Shown: positions 1 through 7,252, counted from the stretch's first letter. The stretch is 44,559 nucleotides of DNA from Lachnospiraceae bacterium UBA3310 (GCA_002361355.1 DESQ01000039.1:1-44559), one strand, 5' to 3'. Notes: generated from the sequence alone by a model not told the origin. Made by a program: numbers and translations.

Positions 1-1
1 A

Positions 2-268
2 CTTAATATTTGTTATACTAGTGAGGATTCTTTGGACTGGAAGGATTACGGTGTGGACGATATCGTCAAGCGCGTGGTGGAGTCCGACAAGCTGAATAAC
101 GGTGCGATCATTCTCATGCACAACGGCGCGAAATACACGGCGGACGCGCTGGACGCGGTGATTACGGGCCTGCAGGAGAAAGGATACGAGCTGGTGCCCA
201 TCTCACAGTTGATTTACAAGGATAAGTACCACATGAAAGCGGACGGGACACAGGTTTCGGGGGAGTAG
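2..268 (+). CDS. Polysaccharide deacetylase (NodB family), C-terminal part, 5' end outside window
   Basis: The reading frame is open from base 2, so the gene starts upstream; the stop is TAG at 266-268. The visible C-terminus carries the SLDW segment followed by GAIILMHNG and a terminal helix and strand ending near ELVPISQLI, the usual last part of the NodB deacetylase fold, in which the histidine after ILM lies in a catalytic-site motif. The family removes N- or O-acetyl groups from cell-wall or other polysaccharides, usually as exported or membrane-anchored proteins. The catalytic aspartate and zinc ligands lie outside the window. A terminator follows at 294-322. Short pieces of this gene recur at 684-743 and 3219-3272. 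The family call is firm; the substrate is unknown. Confidence 0.8.
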   Translation, partial: LNICYTSEDSLDWKDYGVDDIVKRVVESDKLNNGAIILMHNGAKYTADALDAVITGLQEKGYELVPISQLIYKDKYHMKADGTQVSGE

Positions 269-293
269 GTCATTCGGGGTGAAAAATAAAGAG

Positions 294-322
294 ACTGCTG
301 TACTTTAGTATGGCAGTTTTTT
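294..322 (+). terminator. Intrinsic terminator of the deacetylase gene
   Basis: A nine-base arm at 294-302 (ACTGCTGTA) pairs with 309-317 (TATGGCAGT, one G-U pair), followed by a run of T. It sits 25 bases after the deacetylase stop. Confidence 0.7.
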
Positions 323-419
323 GTTTCTCTTTTTGTTGTGAAAAACAATACATAGGAATGAATTGTTGTATACTGTTTGCAAATAAAAATGTATAGAGAA
401 TATATGGGGAAGTCTGTGT

Positions 420-635
420 ATGGATAAAGATTCCTTTTCATTTGTTGTATATATCATTCATGCCTGTGCAAATAAATGGAATATGATGCCTTCTGAGGTT
501 TATCGGAAATTGCAGAGTGCGGGATGCATTGACGGCTATCTTGTGCCACATTTTGATATTTTGCATACGCAGGGGACGAGGTATTTCATTAGAGAAGGCA
601 ATGGACATTTACTATCACAGCAAGTTGGCAGATAA
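420..635 (+). CDS. DUF3791 family protein, possibly with altered C-terminus
   Basis: A 71-residue protein starting at ATG 420 with GGGGA nine bases upstream. The first 55 residues (FSFVVYIIHACANKW, then YLVPHFDILHTQGT) resemble DUF3791, a small family of unknown function often found beside DUF3990 genes in Firmicutes accessory regions. The family usually continues after HTQGT with an acidic helix; here the tail is basic and unrelated. Reading the neighbouring frame from about 601 gives a short continuation (MDIYYHSKLADK) ending at 666, so a small frameshift near 590 is possible. No DUF3990 partner is seen. The gene stands between the deacetylase terminator and the first deacetylase scar. A role in a toxin-antitoxin-like pair is only suggested by context. 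Confidence 0.6.
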   Translation: MDKDSFSFVVYIIHACANKWNMMPSEVYRKLQSAGCIDGYLVPHFDILHTQGTRYFIREGNGHLLSQQVGR

Positions 636-683
636 GATTCATAGAGGGGTTGAGGGAGTACAGTAGAAAGGAATCCATTCACT

Positions 684-743
684 ACTTAACTTTACATATA
701 TATCTAGTGAGAATTCTTTGGACTGGAAGGATTACGGGCCTGC
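684..743 (+). repeat. Deacetylase gene scar, copy B
   Basis: This stretch matches the deacetylase gene from the start of the window (bases 1-51) and then jumps, at the shared GATTACGG, to bases 160-173 of that gene. The intervening 116 bases are missing. It is not open as a gene. Copy C at 3219-3272 has the same junction. Confidence 0.75.
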
Positions 744-827
744 TGCTATTATTCCATATATTCCCGTTATGAAAATACTGTAATATGAATGAAAATGTAC
801 GATTTACGGAGCGTAAGCAGTAGGGCT

Positions 828-854
828 AAAAAAGGAGGCACTGTTATGCCTCCT
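828..854 (-). terminator. Intrinsic terminator of the Rpn-type gene
   Basis: AGGAGGCA at 833-840 and TGCCTCCT at 847-854 form a perfect eight-pair stem with a six-base loop. On the minus strand it is followed by six T. It overlaps the stop codon of the nuclease gene. Confidence 0.75.
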
Positions 855-1781
855 GTGATTTCAATGCTTTTTCTACAAGGGCGTCGTCAATTTCTGCCAG
901 ACGCTGTGCTTCATTTGCAGCCATGCCCGTGGCAAGTAAATTGAGGAATATTTTAATACCTTTTTCGGCAATACCTTCAGCAATGCCTTCAGCAATGCCT
1001 TCATTCTTGATTCTTCTGGCATTGGTTTCCAATAACGCTCCACCCATAACTTTACCCACTCCTTTCACGACATTCTGATACTTCTTTGCAATCTCGTTAA
1101 TTACATCATTTGCAGTTTCGAGAAGTGTTGTCCTGTCAAAATCCGACAATCGGCCATCCTCTACCAGTTGATCCAGACGTTCGATGATTTCCAGATACTC
1201 ACTTTTCAGGGTTTCCAATTTAGACGGATTGTTTTCATACTCTGAAAATGCTGCTTCTTTTGAAAAAATATAAAAGGGAATCAGCAGAAGCAGATTTTTA
1301 TCAAAAATTTCATCTAGCGTATATTGTTGTGTCTTAAAAATTGGCACATCATATTCTATGCTTCCGCCCGGTGTTTTAATCACATATTTGTATGTATCCG
1401 GGGTGGTTGTTTTTGCATATCTGAGATATAACACTGCCGTGTTTGGAAATTCTACAGTAAGCACTTCTTTTGATATGTCTCCCTGATCCAGTGCGATCTG
1501 AGCGTCATATTCAAATAACCTGATTAACATTTTGGAATCAGGTGTGCTCTGACATTCCCAATGATATGTTTTCCTGACCGCTCCGTATATTGCAAAATTT
1601 GTATCTGTAATTCTTTTTTCATCCGGTGCGTTCTGTTGGTCTATAAAATGCTCATTGGGGAAAAAGTTATCTGTTCGTTTCCTGTATAATGTTCTCCGAA
1701 TGAAACATTGATGATCGGTATGATTAGTTTGCTGCAATCATTTAAGACAGTACGGAACGCGGAATCATAAATATCTGCCAT
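844..1781 (-). pseudogene. Rpn-family (PD-(D/E)XK) recombination-promoting nuclease / putative transposase, frameshifted
   Basis: The largest open frame (844-1737) begins with a basic stretch that does not fit the family. Starting instead at ATG 1779-1781 gives MADIYDSAFRTVLND and continues through HYTGNEQITFSP, the expected N-terminus. This frame must shift by one base to join SPNEHFI in the main frame. The break lies in a G4A5 run (plus strand) at 1657-1665, so one base appears lost there. Downstream the nuclease core is intact: DTNF and WECQS supply the acidic and E-x-Q positions typical of Rpn proteins. A helical tail follows, with GIAE repeated three times in 12-base units (967-1003). 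Rpn proteins are DNases associated with RecA-independent recombination. Either a recent pseudogene or slippage at the homopolymer is possible. Confidence 0.7.
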
Positions 1782-1810
1782 GTAAGTTAAGCCCTTTTGT
1801 TAAGATTATA

Positions 1811-2020
1811 TTACCATGGCAGGGTGTTTTTTTCAATCTGCGGTTTTCTTAAGTGCCTGCCAAAGTTTGCTGTGCCGCAGCATACTTTACTGTTGACCTC
1901 CTCTATCCGCATGTATGCCTGAACGATTTCGGCGTAGGGCATGGAAAGCCATTTGAACCCCTTTTTATATTCTACAGATTGATCGGCGATGCGAACTTTT
2001 TTGTCGATGATATTGTCCAT
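1811..2020 (-). CDS. Small hypothetical protein
   Basis: A 69-residue frame from ATG 2018-2020, with an AAGAAAGG element about 14 bases upstream on the minus strand. The sequence is mixed polar with two cysteines (VCCGTANF) and an aromatic segment (GFKWLSMPYAEIVQAY). No membrane segment or recognised domain. The last 15 residues are basic and look unlike the rest, so the C-terminus may have been altered. It lies upstream of the Rpn gene on the same strand, 29 bases away, so the two could be co-transcribed. Function unknown. Confidence 0.4.
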   Translation of the reverse strand: MDNIIDKKVRIADQSVEYKKGFKWLSMPYAEIVQAYMRIEEVNSKVCCGTANFGRHLRKPQIEKNTLPW

Positions 2021-2086
2021 TGTAAGGTTAGACCTTTCTTTTGGTTAGATAGCTATATCTGGCTGTCTTTAGTTTAGTCCGCAGAA

Positions 2087-2112
2087 GATGTTGTGTCAAT
2101 GGACACAACATC
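2087..2112. repeat. Inverted repeat at the edge of the 60-bp repeat
   Basis: GATGTTGTGTC (2087-2097) and GACACAACATC (2102-2112) are perfect complements with a four-base loop. The right arm is the start of the 60-bp repeat; the second repeat copy at 3163 lacks the left arm. Confidence 0.7.
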
Positions 2113-2160
2113 AAAGTGAGAAAATGAGGATGTAGGATACCTAAAAGGATACATATTCTT
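2101..2160. repeat. 60-bp direct repeat, copy 1
   Basis: Identical to 3163-3222 at 57 of 60 positions, in the same orientation. The two copies flank the hepT-mntA-DUF6199 module. No open frame runs through it. Confidence 0.85.
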
Positions 2161-2196
2161 GCTCTCGTGAGGTTATGGCCTCCGAATTTTAATATC

Positions 2197-2556
2197 CTAA
2201 TGCTTATTATCTCTCAATATTTCTTCAGTTCCCCGATATAGCTCAGGAATATCTGACATTGATGTATTCCATACTATCTCATAGTCCAGACTGCCGTAGT
2301 GATGGGCTACAATGTCTCTCATTCGCATAATCATTTTCCACGGTATTGTAGTATATTCATTTAAAAATTCCGTGGATAACATCTTGGAAAGTTCCCCAAT
2401 CTGCAGTATTGGCATAGTAATTGAATTTCTGTATATAAAGCCTGCTTTTTCATTCATAAATAGTTCTTTATCCTGTTTAAAATATGCATGTGTATTTTTG
2501 ATTTCCAGACAATAATCCATTATTTTAATGAGTAATGTTTTATCTTTTTGATTCAT
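2197..2556 (-). CDS. hepT: HepT-like HEPN ribonuclease toxin (DUF86)
   Basis: A 119-residue protein of the HepT/DUF86 family. The hallmark R-x4-H-x-Y motif is present near the middle as RDIVAHHY (about R80, H85, Y87). In characterised systems this motif forms the RNase active site, and the tyrosine is the residue that the partner MntA modifies with AMP. I place the start at ATG 2554-2556, with GAGG nine bases upstream, rather than the TTG two codons earlier. The gene overlaps the end of mntA by 17 bases, so the pair is translationally coupled with the antitoxin first. Length and motif fit an intact toxin. Confidence 0.88.
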   Translation of the reverse strand: MNQKDKTLLIKIMDYCLEIKNTHAYFKQDKELFMNEKAGFIYRNSITMPILQIGELSKMLSTEFLNEYTTIPWKMIMRMRDIVAHHYGSLDYEIVWNTSMSDIPELYRGTEEILRDNKH

Positions 2557-2836
2557 AAACAACGACCTCGTCTTTCTTGATTTGTTTCAGAAATTCGATA
2601 TTGTTTGATGTATCTGTAATCACATCTATATTTGCTCCAAATGCCTTTTCAAGTTCATCAATAAAAGACGCTAACTGGAATAATGACTGTATATTTCCCC
2701 TCGATATGACAAAATCATAATCACTGGTTTCCATTGCTGTGTTTTTTGCTCTGGAGCCGAATAAAGCCACTCTGTCTGCACCATATTTTTGAGCAATCGG
2801 AGTAACTACCTTTGATATGCTTTTTATATCTGTCAT
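2540..2836 (-). CDS. mntA: MntA-like minimal nucleotidyltransferase antitoxin
   Basis: A 98-residue nucleotidyltransferase of the MNT family. The G-S-x10-D-x-D motif is visible: G27-S28 (LFGSRA), D39 and D41 (SDYDFVI), with a third acidic residue D71 in NIDVIT. These residues bind metal and ATP. Family members neutralise HEPN toxins by transferring AMP to the toxin. Start ATG at 2834-2836, with GAGGAG about eight bases upstream. It is the first gene of the pair, overlaps hepT, and lies next to the DUF6199 gene inside a block bounded by 60-bp direct repeats. Confidence 0.88.
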   Translation of the reverse strand: MTDIKSISKVVTPIAQKYGADRVALFGSRAKNTAMETSDYDFVISRGNIQSLFQLASFIDELEKAFGANIDVITDTSNNIEFLKQIKKDEVVVYESKR

Positions 2837-2890
2837 TTTATTATCTCCTCGACTTATTTTTAATAGATTGATTATACAATATAGAAGTTA

Positions 2891-3103
2891 TCATTCTAAA
2901 ACGAATGGAAGTATTACTATTATGATTCCAAATATAGCAAATAAAGCGCCTCCAAATTTTGTGCTTTTTATATATAAATCAGAGGGTTTGCCTGTACCAT
3001 AGAATTTCCATTCTTCCGTTATTTTCCACATTAAATCCGGTTTCAAAAAAATAAAAATACCTAATGCAAAGAATATAATTCCACCCAAAACAGGCCATAA
3101 CAT
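2891..3103 (-). CDS. DUF6199-like two-helix membrane protein
   Basis: About 70 residues with two hydrophobic segments (PVLGGIIFFALGIFIFL and GALFAIFGIIIVILPFVL) around a central WKITEEWKFYGTGKPSDLY segment, which resembles the DUF6199 family of small Firmicutes membrane proteins. I prefer ATG 3103, ten bases after AAAGGAG; an ATG at 3112 is too close to that site. It is the first gene of the minus-strand block that continues into mntA-hepT, 54 bases upstream of mntA. Function unknown; whether it takes part in the toxin-antitoxin module cannot be told. Confidence 0.65.
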   Translation of the reverse strand: MLWPVLGGIIFFALGIFIFLKPDLMWKITEEWKFYGTGKPSDLYIKSTKFGGALFAIFGIIIVILPFVLE

Positions 3104-3162
3104 ATTTCTCATACTCCTTTAACGATTGATTTATAGTTATGATTATATTATGGTTTTAGCAA

Positions 3163-3222
3163 GGACACAACATCAAAGTGAGAAAATGAGGATGTAGGAG
3201 ACCTAAAAAGATACATATACTT
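3163..3222. repeat. 60-bp direct repeat, copy 2
   Basis: Same orientation and 57 of 60 bases identical to 2101-2160. It is directly followed by, and slightly overlaps, deacetylase scar copy C. Confidence 0.85.
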
Positions 3223-3272
3223 ACATCTGTATATAACGCTGATTCTTTGGACTGGAAGGATTACGGGCCTGC
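3219..3272 (+). repeat. Deacetylase gene scar, copy C
   Basis: From 3241 it carries the same joined segment as copy B, with the 116-base internal deletion of the deacetylase gene at GATTACGG. The upstream part (3219-3240) is more diverged. Confidence 0.72.
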
Positions 3273-3291
3273 AGAAGGAGAGAATATATTG

Positions 3292-3343
3292 GTTACAGAA
3301 AAAATCTGCATTGTTAAAATACAGATTTTTTTGTATACTAATT
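3292..3343 (+). promoter_or_regulatory. Duplicated terminator-promoter element, copy 1
   Basis: A hairpin (3300-3308 with 3322-3330) ends in a T run, and a promoter-like pair TTGTTA (3311-3316) and TATACT (3334-3339), 17 bases apart, is embedded in it. The same 50-base element recurs at 7164-7214 before carB. Here it lies just upstream of the PIN gene. Confidence 0.6.
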
Positions 3344-3375
3344 ATTATATGGATAATCTATAAAGGAGGGTCTGG

Positions 3376-3816
3376 GTGAAAGTATATTTGGATAATTGTT
3401 GTTATAACCGTATACTTGATGATCGTAGCAATTCACAGATTTATTATGAACGAAATTCGGTTATGCTTATTCTGGAACTGGCAGAAAAATCAGCCATAAA
3501 ATTAGTAGGAAGTGAAATGCTGGTAAAAGAAATAAATGATATTGGTGATAGCTATAAAAAATCTGTTCTTCGGATGATGTACAGCTTGTGCTCTGAAGAG
3601 ATCAGGGTGGATTCCGCTGTTTTAGACAGAGCGGAAGAGATACGTCACTGTTCTAATATTAAGTATAAAGACAGTATTCATCTGGCGTGTGCGGAAGCGG
3701 CAGAAGCAGATGCGTTGCTGACGACTGATAAAAAGTTTGTGAATAATGGAAACCGTATCAAAATATATACAAAAATTATGAATCCAAATCAATGGTTATC
3801 GGAGGTGTTATATTAA
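3376..3816 (+). CDS. PIN-domain ribonuclease toxin
   Basis: A 146-residue PIN-domain protein. Conserved acidic residues are at the expected places: D6 (VYLDNCCY), E47 (GSEMLVKEI), D99 (KDSIHLACA) and D118 (LLTTDKKF). PIN domains are metal-dependent RNases, commonly the toxin of VapBC-like systems. It begins at GTG 3376 with AAAGGAGG about seven bases upstream. The downstream gene starts at its stop codon (TAATG), so the two are coupled. Toxin-first order is the reverse of standard vapBC. The RNA target is unknown. Confidence 0.82.
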   Translation: MKVYLDNCCYNRILDDRSNSQIYYERNSVMLILELAEKSAIKLVGSEMLVKEINDIGDSYKKSVLRMMYSLCSEEIRVDSAVLDRAEEIRHCSNIKYKDSIHLACAEAAEADALLTTDKKFVNNGNRIKIYTKIMNPNQWLSEVLY

Positions 3817-4025
3817 TGATTTCGACAAAACTTAATATTATCAATAATGCAGAAATACAAAAAAATGGTATTGCGGCGCTTAAGGAAGCTTTGGGAGTGA
3901 CAGGGACATTAAAGTTTCTTGAGCAGTTTGATCATGGCGGATATGGAGATTATACGGCGGAGAAATATTTAAATGAAGAGCCAGAGCCGACGGATGAGGA
4001 AATTCGTAAGATTTTTGGGCGTTAG
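3816..4025 (+). CDS. Presumed antitoxin partner of the PIN toxin
   Basis: A 69-residue acidic protein starting at ATG 3816, which overlaps the PIN stop; GGAGGTG lies eight bases upstream. An earlier in-frame ATG at 3792 has no such site. The sequence has a short helical N-terminus (AEIQKNGIAALKEALG) and an acidic C-terminal tail (LNEEPEPTDEEIRKIFGR). No DNA-binding domain is recognised with certainty. Its identification as antitoxin rests on size, coupling to the PIN gene and charge. Confidence 0.6.
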   Translation: MISTKLNIINNAEIQKNGIAALKEALGVTGTLKFLEQFDHGGYGDYTAEKYLNEEPEPTDEEIRKIFGR

Positions 4026-4060
4026 ATAGGAATATAGAAGAAAATTACATTTATAGAATC

Positions 4061-4090
4061 AAAACGGAGTGGCTTTTGCCGCTCCGTTTT
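4061..4090. terminator. Bidirectional terminator
   Basis: AAAACGGAGTGGC and GCCGCTCCGTTTT form a 13-pair stem (one G-U) with a TTTT loop. It separates the convergent antitoxin and HTH genes and ends in T runs on both strands. Confidence 0.8.
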
Positions 4091-4094
4091 GTGG

Positions 4095-4304
4095 TTACTC
4101 TTCGCGTATTTCCAACAGGTCTGAAATATCGCATTGCAAATATTCGCACAGCTTTATAATCAAATTTGCGTCAATGCGTTGGAAATTATCTCTATAATAT
4201 CTGTTTACATTTGTTCGTTGCAAGTCTAAATCCCTACATAACCTTGTACGAGAAATATTTTTTTCTTCCAGTAATTCCGGCAAACGTAAGTGTAAATACT
4301 TCAT
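4095..4304 (-). CDS. Small XRE/Cro-type helix-turn-helix regulator
   Basis: A 69-residue protein made up almost wholly of one Cro/CI-type HTH. The recognisable parts are LPELLEEKNISRTRLCRDLDL, LQRTNVNRYY and the closing IIKLCEYLQCDISDLLEI. I start it at ATG 4302-4304, where AGGAGAAAAGAC provides a ribosome site, not at the upstream GTG. It is convergent with the PIN module and divergent from the small membrane protein gene at 4449. It probably binds operator DNA as a dimer; the target is unknown. Confidence 0.75.
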   Translation of the reverse strand: MKYLHLRLPELLEEKNISRTRLCRDLDLQRTNVNRYYRDNFQRIDANLIIKLCEYLQCDISDLLEIREE

Positions 4305-4448
4305 GTCTTTTCTCCTATACACATATTATAAATAAGCAATCTTTATAATATAATTATTTGAATAGACAAAGTTCATATAAGCAATGTATAATAAAGCAAT
4401 ACATATGGAGAAAGTAAAACAATCAGGGATAAAGAAAGGAATAATTTT

Positions 4449-4640
4449 ATGGTGTGGTTAATTTTGTTAGTCATTGTTATAGTAGGAAACCTGATCCGCC
4501 TGTGGTATTTTATGAAGTGCCTGGGTGTCAAAGATTGCCAAAATAGTAAATGCAGATATAGTGAATATTGTTTTAGGCATCAGGATGGAATTACTGAGGA
4601 GGAGAAAGAAGAGCTGATAAAATACTTGGAGCAGTTATAG
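4449..4640 (+). CDS. Small single-span membrane protein
   Basis: 63 residues. An N-terminal hydrophobic helix (VWLILLVIVIVGNLIRLWYF) is followed by a short cysteine-containing segment (KCLGVKDCQNSKCRYSEYC) and an acidic tail. The four cysteines in 22 residues could bind a metal or form disulfides, but no family is recognised. The ribosome site is weak (AAAGGAA). It lies between the accessory island and glgC, in AT-rich DNA. Function unknown. Confidence 0.5.
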   Translation: MVWLILLVIVIVGNLIRLWYFMKCLGVKDCQNSKCRYSEYCFRHQDGITEEEKEELIKYLEQL

Positions 4641-4777
4641 AATATAAAAAATATGCATAATGCACATAATTTTCTTTTGCCCACATATTTTTTTTATAAA
4701 TTTTACAAATTTTTCTATAAATATTTCCCAACATGTTGTATAATTTGTTTATCAAGAAAAATAGGAGGAATCGTATT

Positions 4778-5983
4778 ATGGCTAAAGAAATGATTGCAAT
4801 GCTCCTTGCCGGCGGACAGGGCTCACGGCTCTACGCATTGACAGAGAAGCTTGCAAAACCGGCAGTTCCTTTTGGCGGCAAATATCGTATTATCGACTTT
4901 CCGCTTTCCAACTGCGTCAACTCAGGCATTGATACTGTAGGTATTCTGACCCAGTATCAGCCGTTGGAGCTAAATGAATACATAGGAAATGGCCAGCCCT
5001 GGGATCTGGATCGGCTTTATGGCGGTGTGCATGTACTGCCGCCCTATCAGAAGGCACATGGTTCGGATTGGTATAAGGGCACGGCAAATGCGATTTATCA
5101 GAATATTTCATTTATTGAGCGTTATGACCCGAAATACGTGATCATCCTTTCGGGCGACCAGATCTGTAAGCAGGACTACAGTGATTTCCTTGAATTTCAC
5201 AAGGAGAAAAACGCGGAATTTAGCGTTGCTGTTATGGAAGTTCCGTGGGAGGAGGCTTCCCGTTTCGGTCTGATGGTGGCCGACGAGAACGACAAGATCA
5301 CGGAATTTCAGGAGAAACCGAAAAATCCGAAATCGAATCTGGCTTCCATGGGTATCTATATTTTTAACTGGGATATCCTGAAACAATATCTGGAAGAGGA
5401 CGAGGCTGACCCGAACTCCGAGAACGACTTTGGCAACAACATTATTCCTAACCTGCTCCGTGATAAGCGGCAAATGTACGCGTATCATTTCAGCGGGTAC
5501 TGGAAGGATGTGGGAACGATATCTTCCCTTTGGGAAGCGAATATGGAGGTTCTGGATCCGGAGCACAGCGGTATCAATCTCTTTGATGAGGACTGGAAAA
5601 TTTACAGCCGCAATACAGGTATGACAGGACATAAGATCAATGCCGGTGCAGTTGTAGAAAATGCTATGATTACCGACGGATGCCGGATCAAGGGCACGGT
5701 GAAGCACTCCATTCTTTTCGGCGGCGTGAAGGTGGAAGCCGGAGCGGTCGTGGAGGATGCTGTCATCATGGGCGGTACGACGGTCAAGGCCGGCGCGGTG
5801 GTGAGGCACTGTATTGTGGCGGAAAATGTGACGATCTGCGAGAATGCGGTGGTAGGCGCAATGCCCACCGAGGACGAAAAGGGTGTTGCGACCGTCGGTT
5901 CAGGCGTTACTATAGGCGAGAATGCGGTGGTAAGCGCGAATGCCATGGTCAGAAATAATGTAGAAGGTGGTGAAGCAGTATGA
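4778..5983 (+). CDS. glgC: Glucose-1-phosphate adenylyltransferase, catalytic subunit
   Basis: 401 residues. The enzyme makes ADP-glucose from glucose-1-phosphate and ATP, the committed step of bacterial glycogen synthesis. The N-terminal nucleotidyltransferase domain has the glycine-rich loop LAGGQGSRL (residues 10-18), KPAVPFGGKYRIIDFPLSN and the metal-binding region LSGDQI near residue 125. The C-terminal third is a left-handed beta-helix of hexapeptide repeats. Start at ATG 4778, nine bases after AGGAGG; the ATG at 4733 lacks a ribosome site. A TATAAT box lies at 4739-4744 without a clear -35. Its stop overlaps the glgD start by four bases (ATGA), so the subunits are coupled. Confidence 0.95.
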   Translation: MAKEMIAMLLAGGQGSRLYALTEKLAKPAVPFGGKYRIIDFPLSNCVNSGIDTVGILTQYQPLELNEYIGNGQPWDLDRLYGGVHVLPPYQKAHGSDWYKGTANAIYQNISFIERYDPKYVIILSGDQICKQDYSDFLEFHKEKNAEFSVAVMEVPWEEASRFGLMVADENDKITEFQEKPKNPKSNLASMGIYIFNWDILKQYLEEDEADPNSENDFGNNIIPNLLRDKRQMYAYHFSGYWKDVGTISSLWEANMEVLDPEHSGINLFDEDWKIYSRNTGMTGHKINAGAVVENAMITDGCRIKGTVKHSILFGGVKVEAGAVVEDAVIMGGTTVKAGAVVRHCIVAENVTICENAVVGAMPTEDEKGVATVGSGVTIGENAVVSANAMVRNNVEGGEAV

Positions 5984-7125
5984 TAAAATCAAGCACAAAT
6001 GTAATCGGTATTATTTTCCCTAACAGCTATGACGCTTTGATTCCGGAATTGGTCAGTGTGCGTTTGATGGCGTCTATCCCCTTTGCCAGCCGTTATCGTA
6101 TCATAGATTTTATCCTGTCCAGTATGACGCATTCCGGCATTGACAATATTTCTGTCGTGGTGAATAAGAACTATCATTCCCTGATGGATCATCTGGGATC
6201 CGGCCGTGAGTGGGATCTGGTTCGCAAGAACGGCGGCCTGCATATTTTCCCGCCTTTTGCGGAGAAGCAGGAGGGAGGCCCCTATGTGGGACGTGCCGGC
6301 GCGTTGGCCAATCTTCTGGGTTTCCTGAAATCCCAGAAAGAGGAATATGTGATCATGGCGGATACCAATATGGTTGTCAATTTTGATTTCAATGCCATGC
6401 TGAAGGCGCATATGGACAGCGGTGCAGATCTCACGATCGCTTACAACGAACAGGAATTGCCGAAGGAGCTTCTTGATTATCAGACTAACGACCGGATCTT
6501 CTATTATACCTTTGATATCGAAGAGGGACGCATCCGCAAAGTGAGCATCAATCCGAAGACAAGCGGTGTGCAGAATACCTCCATGAATATTTTCGTCATT
6601 GCGCGCGAATTGCTGATTGAACTTGTCAGCAACGCATACATGCAGGGACGTTCCTTTTTTATGCGTGATGTGATCATGCCCCAGCTTGGCAAGCTGAACG
6701 TGCAGGCTTACAAGTATACGGGCTATGTGGCGCGCATCTGCGGCATGAAGAGCTATTTTGAAGAGAATATGAAACTTCTGGATGACTATAATCTGGATGC
6801 CCTGTTCTCCACAGCGCCTATCTACACGAAAATCCGCGGCGATAACCCCACCCATTACAAGGACGGCACGAAGGTGCAGAACGTGATGATGGCGGACGGC
6901 TGTGTGATTGAGGGAGAAGTGGAGAACAGCGTGATCTTCCGTGGCGTTAGGGTCGGCAAGGGCGCTAAGGTCAAGAACTGTATCCTGATGCAGGACACCG
7001 TGGTGGAAGCCGGCGCAAACGTGGAATATCTCATTACCGATAAGAATGTTACGATTTCAGCCGGCAAGGAGATGAAGGGCACCGACACATTCCCGGTATA
7101 TATTGAAAAGTTTAAAACCGTGTAG
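5980..7125 (+). CDS. glgD: GlgD, regulatory subunit of ADP-glucose pyrophosphorylase
   Basis: 381 residues, homologous to GlgC along its length but without the catalytic glycine-rich loop. At that place it reads GIIFPNSYDALIPEL, and the DIIxLSGD-type metal site is replaced by VIMADTNMVVNFD. It keeps the RIIDF motif and the C-terminal hexapeptide beta-helix. In Firmicutes GlgD associates with GlgC and modulates its activity. The gene overlaps glgC by four bases. The repeated terminator-promoter element at 7164 follows. Confidence 0.93.
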   Translation: MIKSSTNVIGIIFPNSYDALIPELVSVRLMASIPFASRYRIIDFILSSMTHSGIDNISVVVNKNYHSLMDHLGSGREWDLVRKNGGLHIFPPFAEKQEGGPYVGRAGALANLLGFLKSQKEEYVIMADTNMVVNFDFNAMLKAHMDSGADLTIAYNEQELPKELLDYQTNDRIFYYTFDIEEGRIRKVSINPKTSGVQNTSMNIFVIARELLIELVSNAYMQGRSFFMRDVIMPQLGKLNVQAYKYTGYVARICGMKSYFEENMKLLDDYNLDALFSTAPIYTKIRGDNPTHYKDGTKVQNVMMADGCVIEGEVENSVIFRGVRVGKGAKVKNCILMQDTVVEAGANVEYLITDKNVTISAGKEMKGTDTFPVYIEKFKTV

Positions 7126-7163
7126 GTGTGTTGTAAGTATAGGGGGAGAAGAAAAATACATAT

Positions 7164-7214
7164 GTTACAGAAAAAACTGCATTGTTAAAGTGCAGTTTTT
7201 TTTGTATACTGATT
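7164..7214 (+). promoter_or_regulatory. Duplicated terminator-promoter element, copy 2
   Basis: Near-identical to 3292-3343. AAAACTGCA (7173-7181) pairs with TGCAGTTTT (7191-7199) and eight T follow, which would end glgCD transcription. TTGTTA (7183-7188) and TATACT (7205-7210), 16 apart, could start carB transcription. Confidence 0.6.
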
Positions 7215-7252
7215 TTAGCAATTTACGTTTGGGATGAGAATGGAGGATAAGT

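Noticed and set aside
601..666. Possible DUF3990 start after DUF3791
   Set aside because: Only 21 codons with a weak resemblance; better explained as a frameshifted tail of the DUF3791 gene, and not strong enough to list as a gene.
967..1003. Short tandem repeats that might suggest a CRISPR-like or satellite array
   Set aside because: They are 12-base units encoding GIAE in the helical tail of the Rpn-type protein, a common feature of that family.
4733..4777. Upstream ATG giving GlgC 15 more residues
   Set aside because: It lacks a ribosome site and overlaps the likely -10 box; ATG 4778 has AGGAGG at proper spacing and gives the normal N-terminus.
5989..6855. 288-codon frame opposite glgD
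   Set aside because: Antisense shadow of a conserved gene, with no ribosome site or family resemblance.
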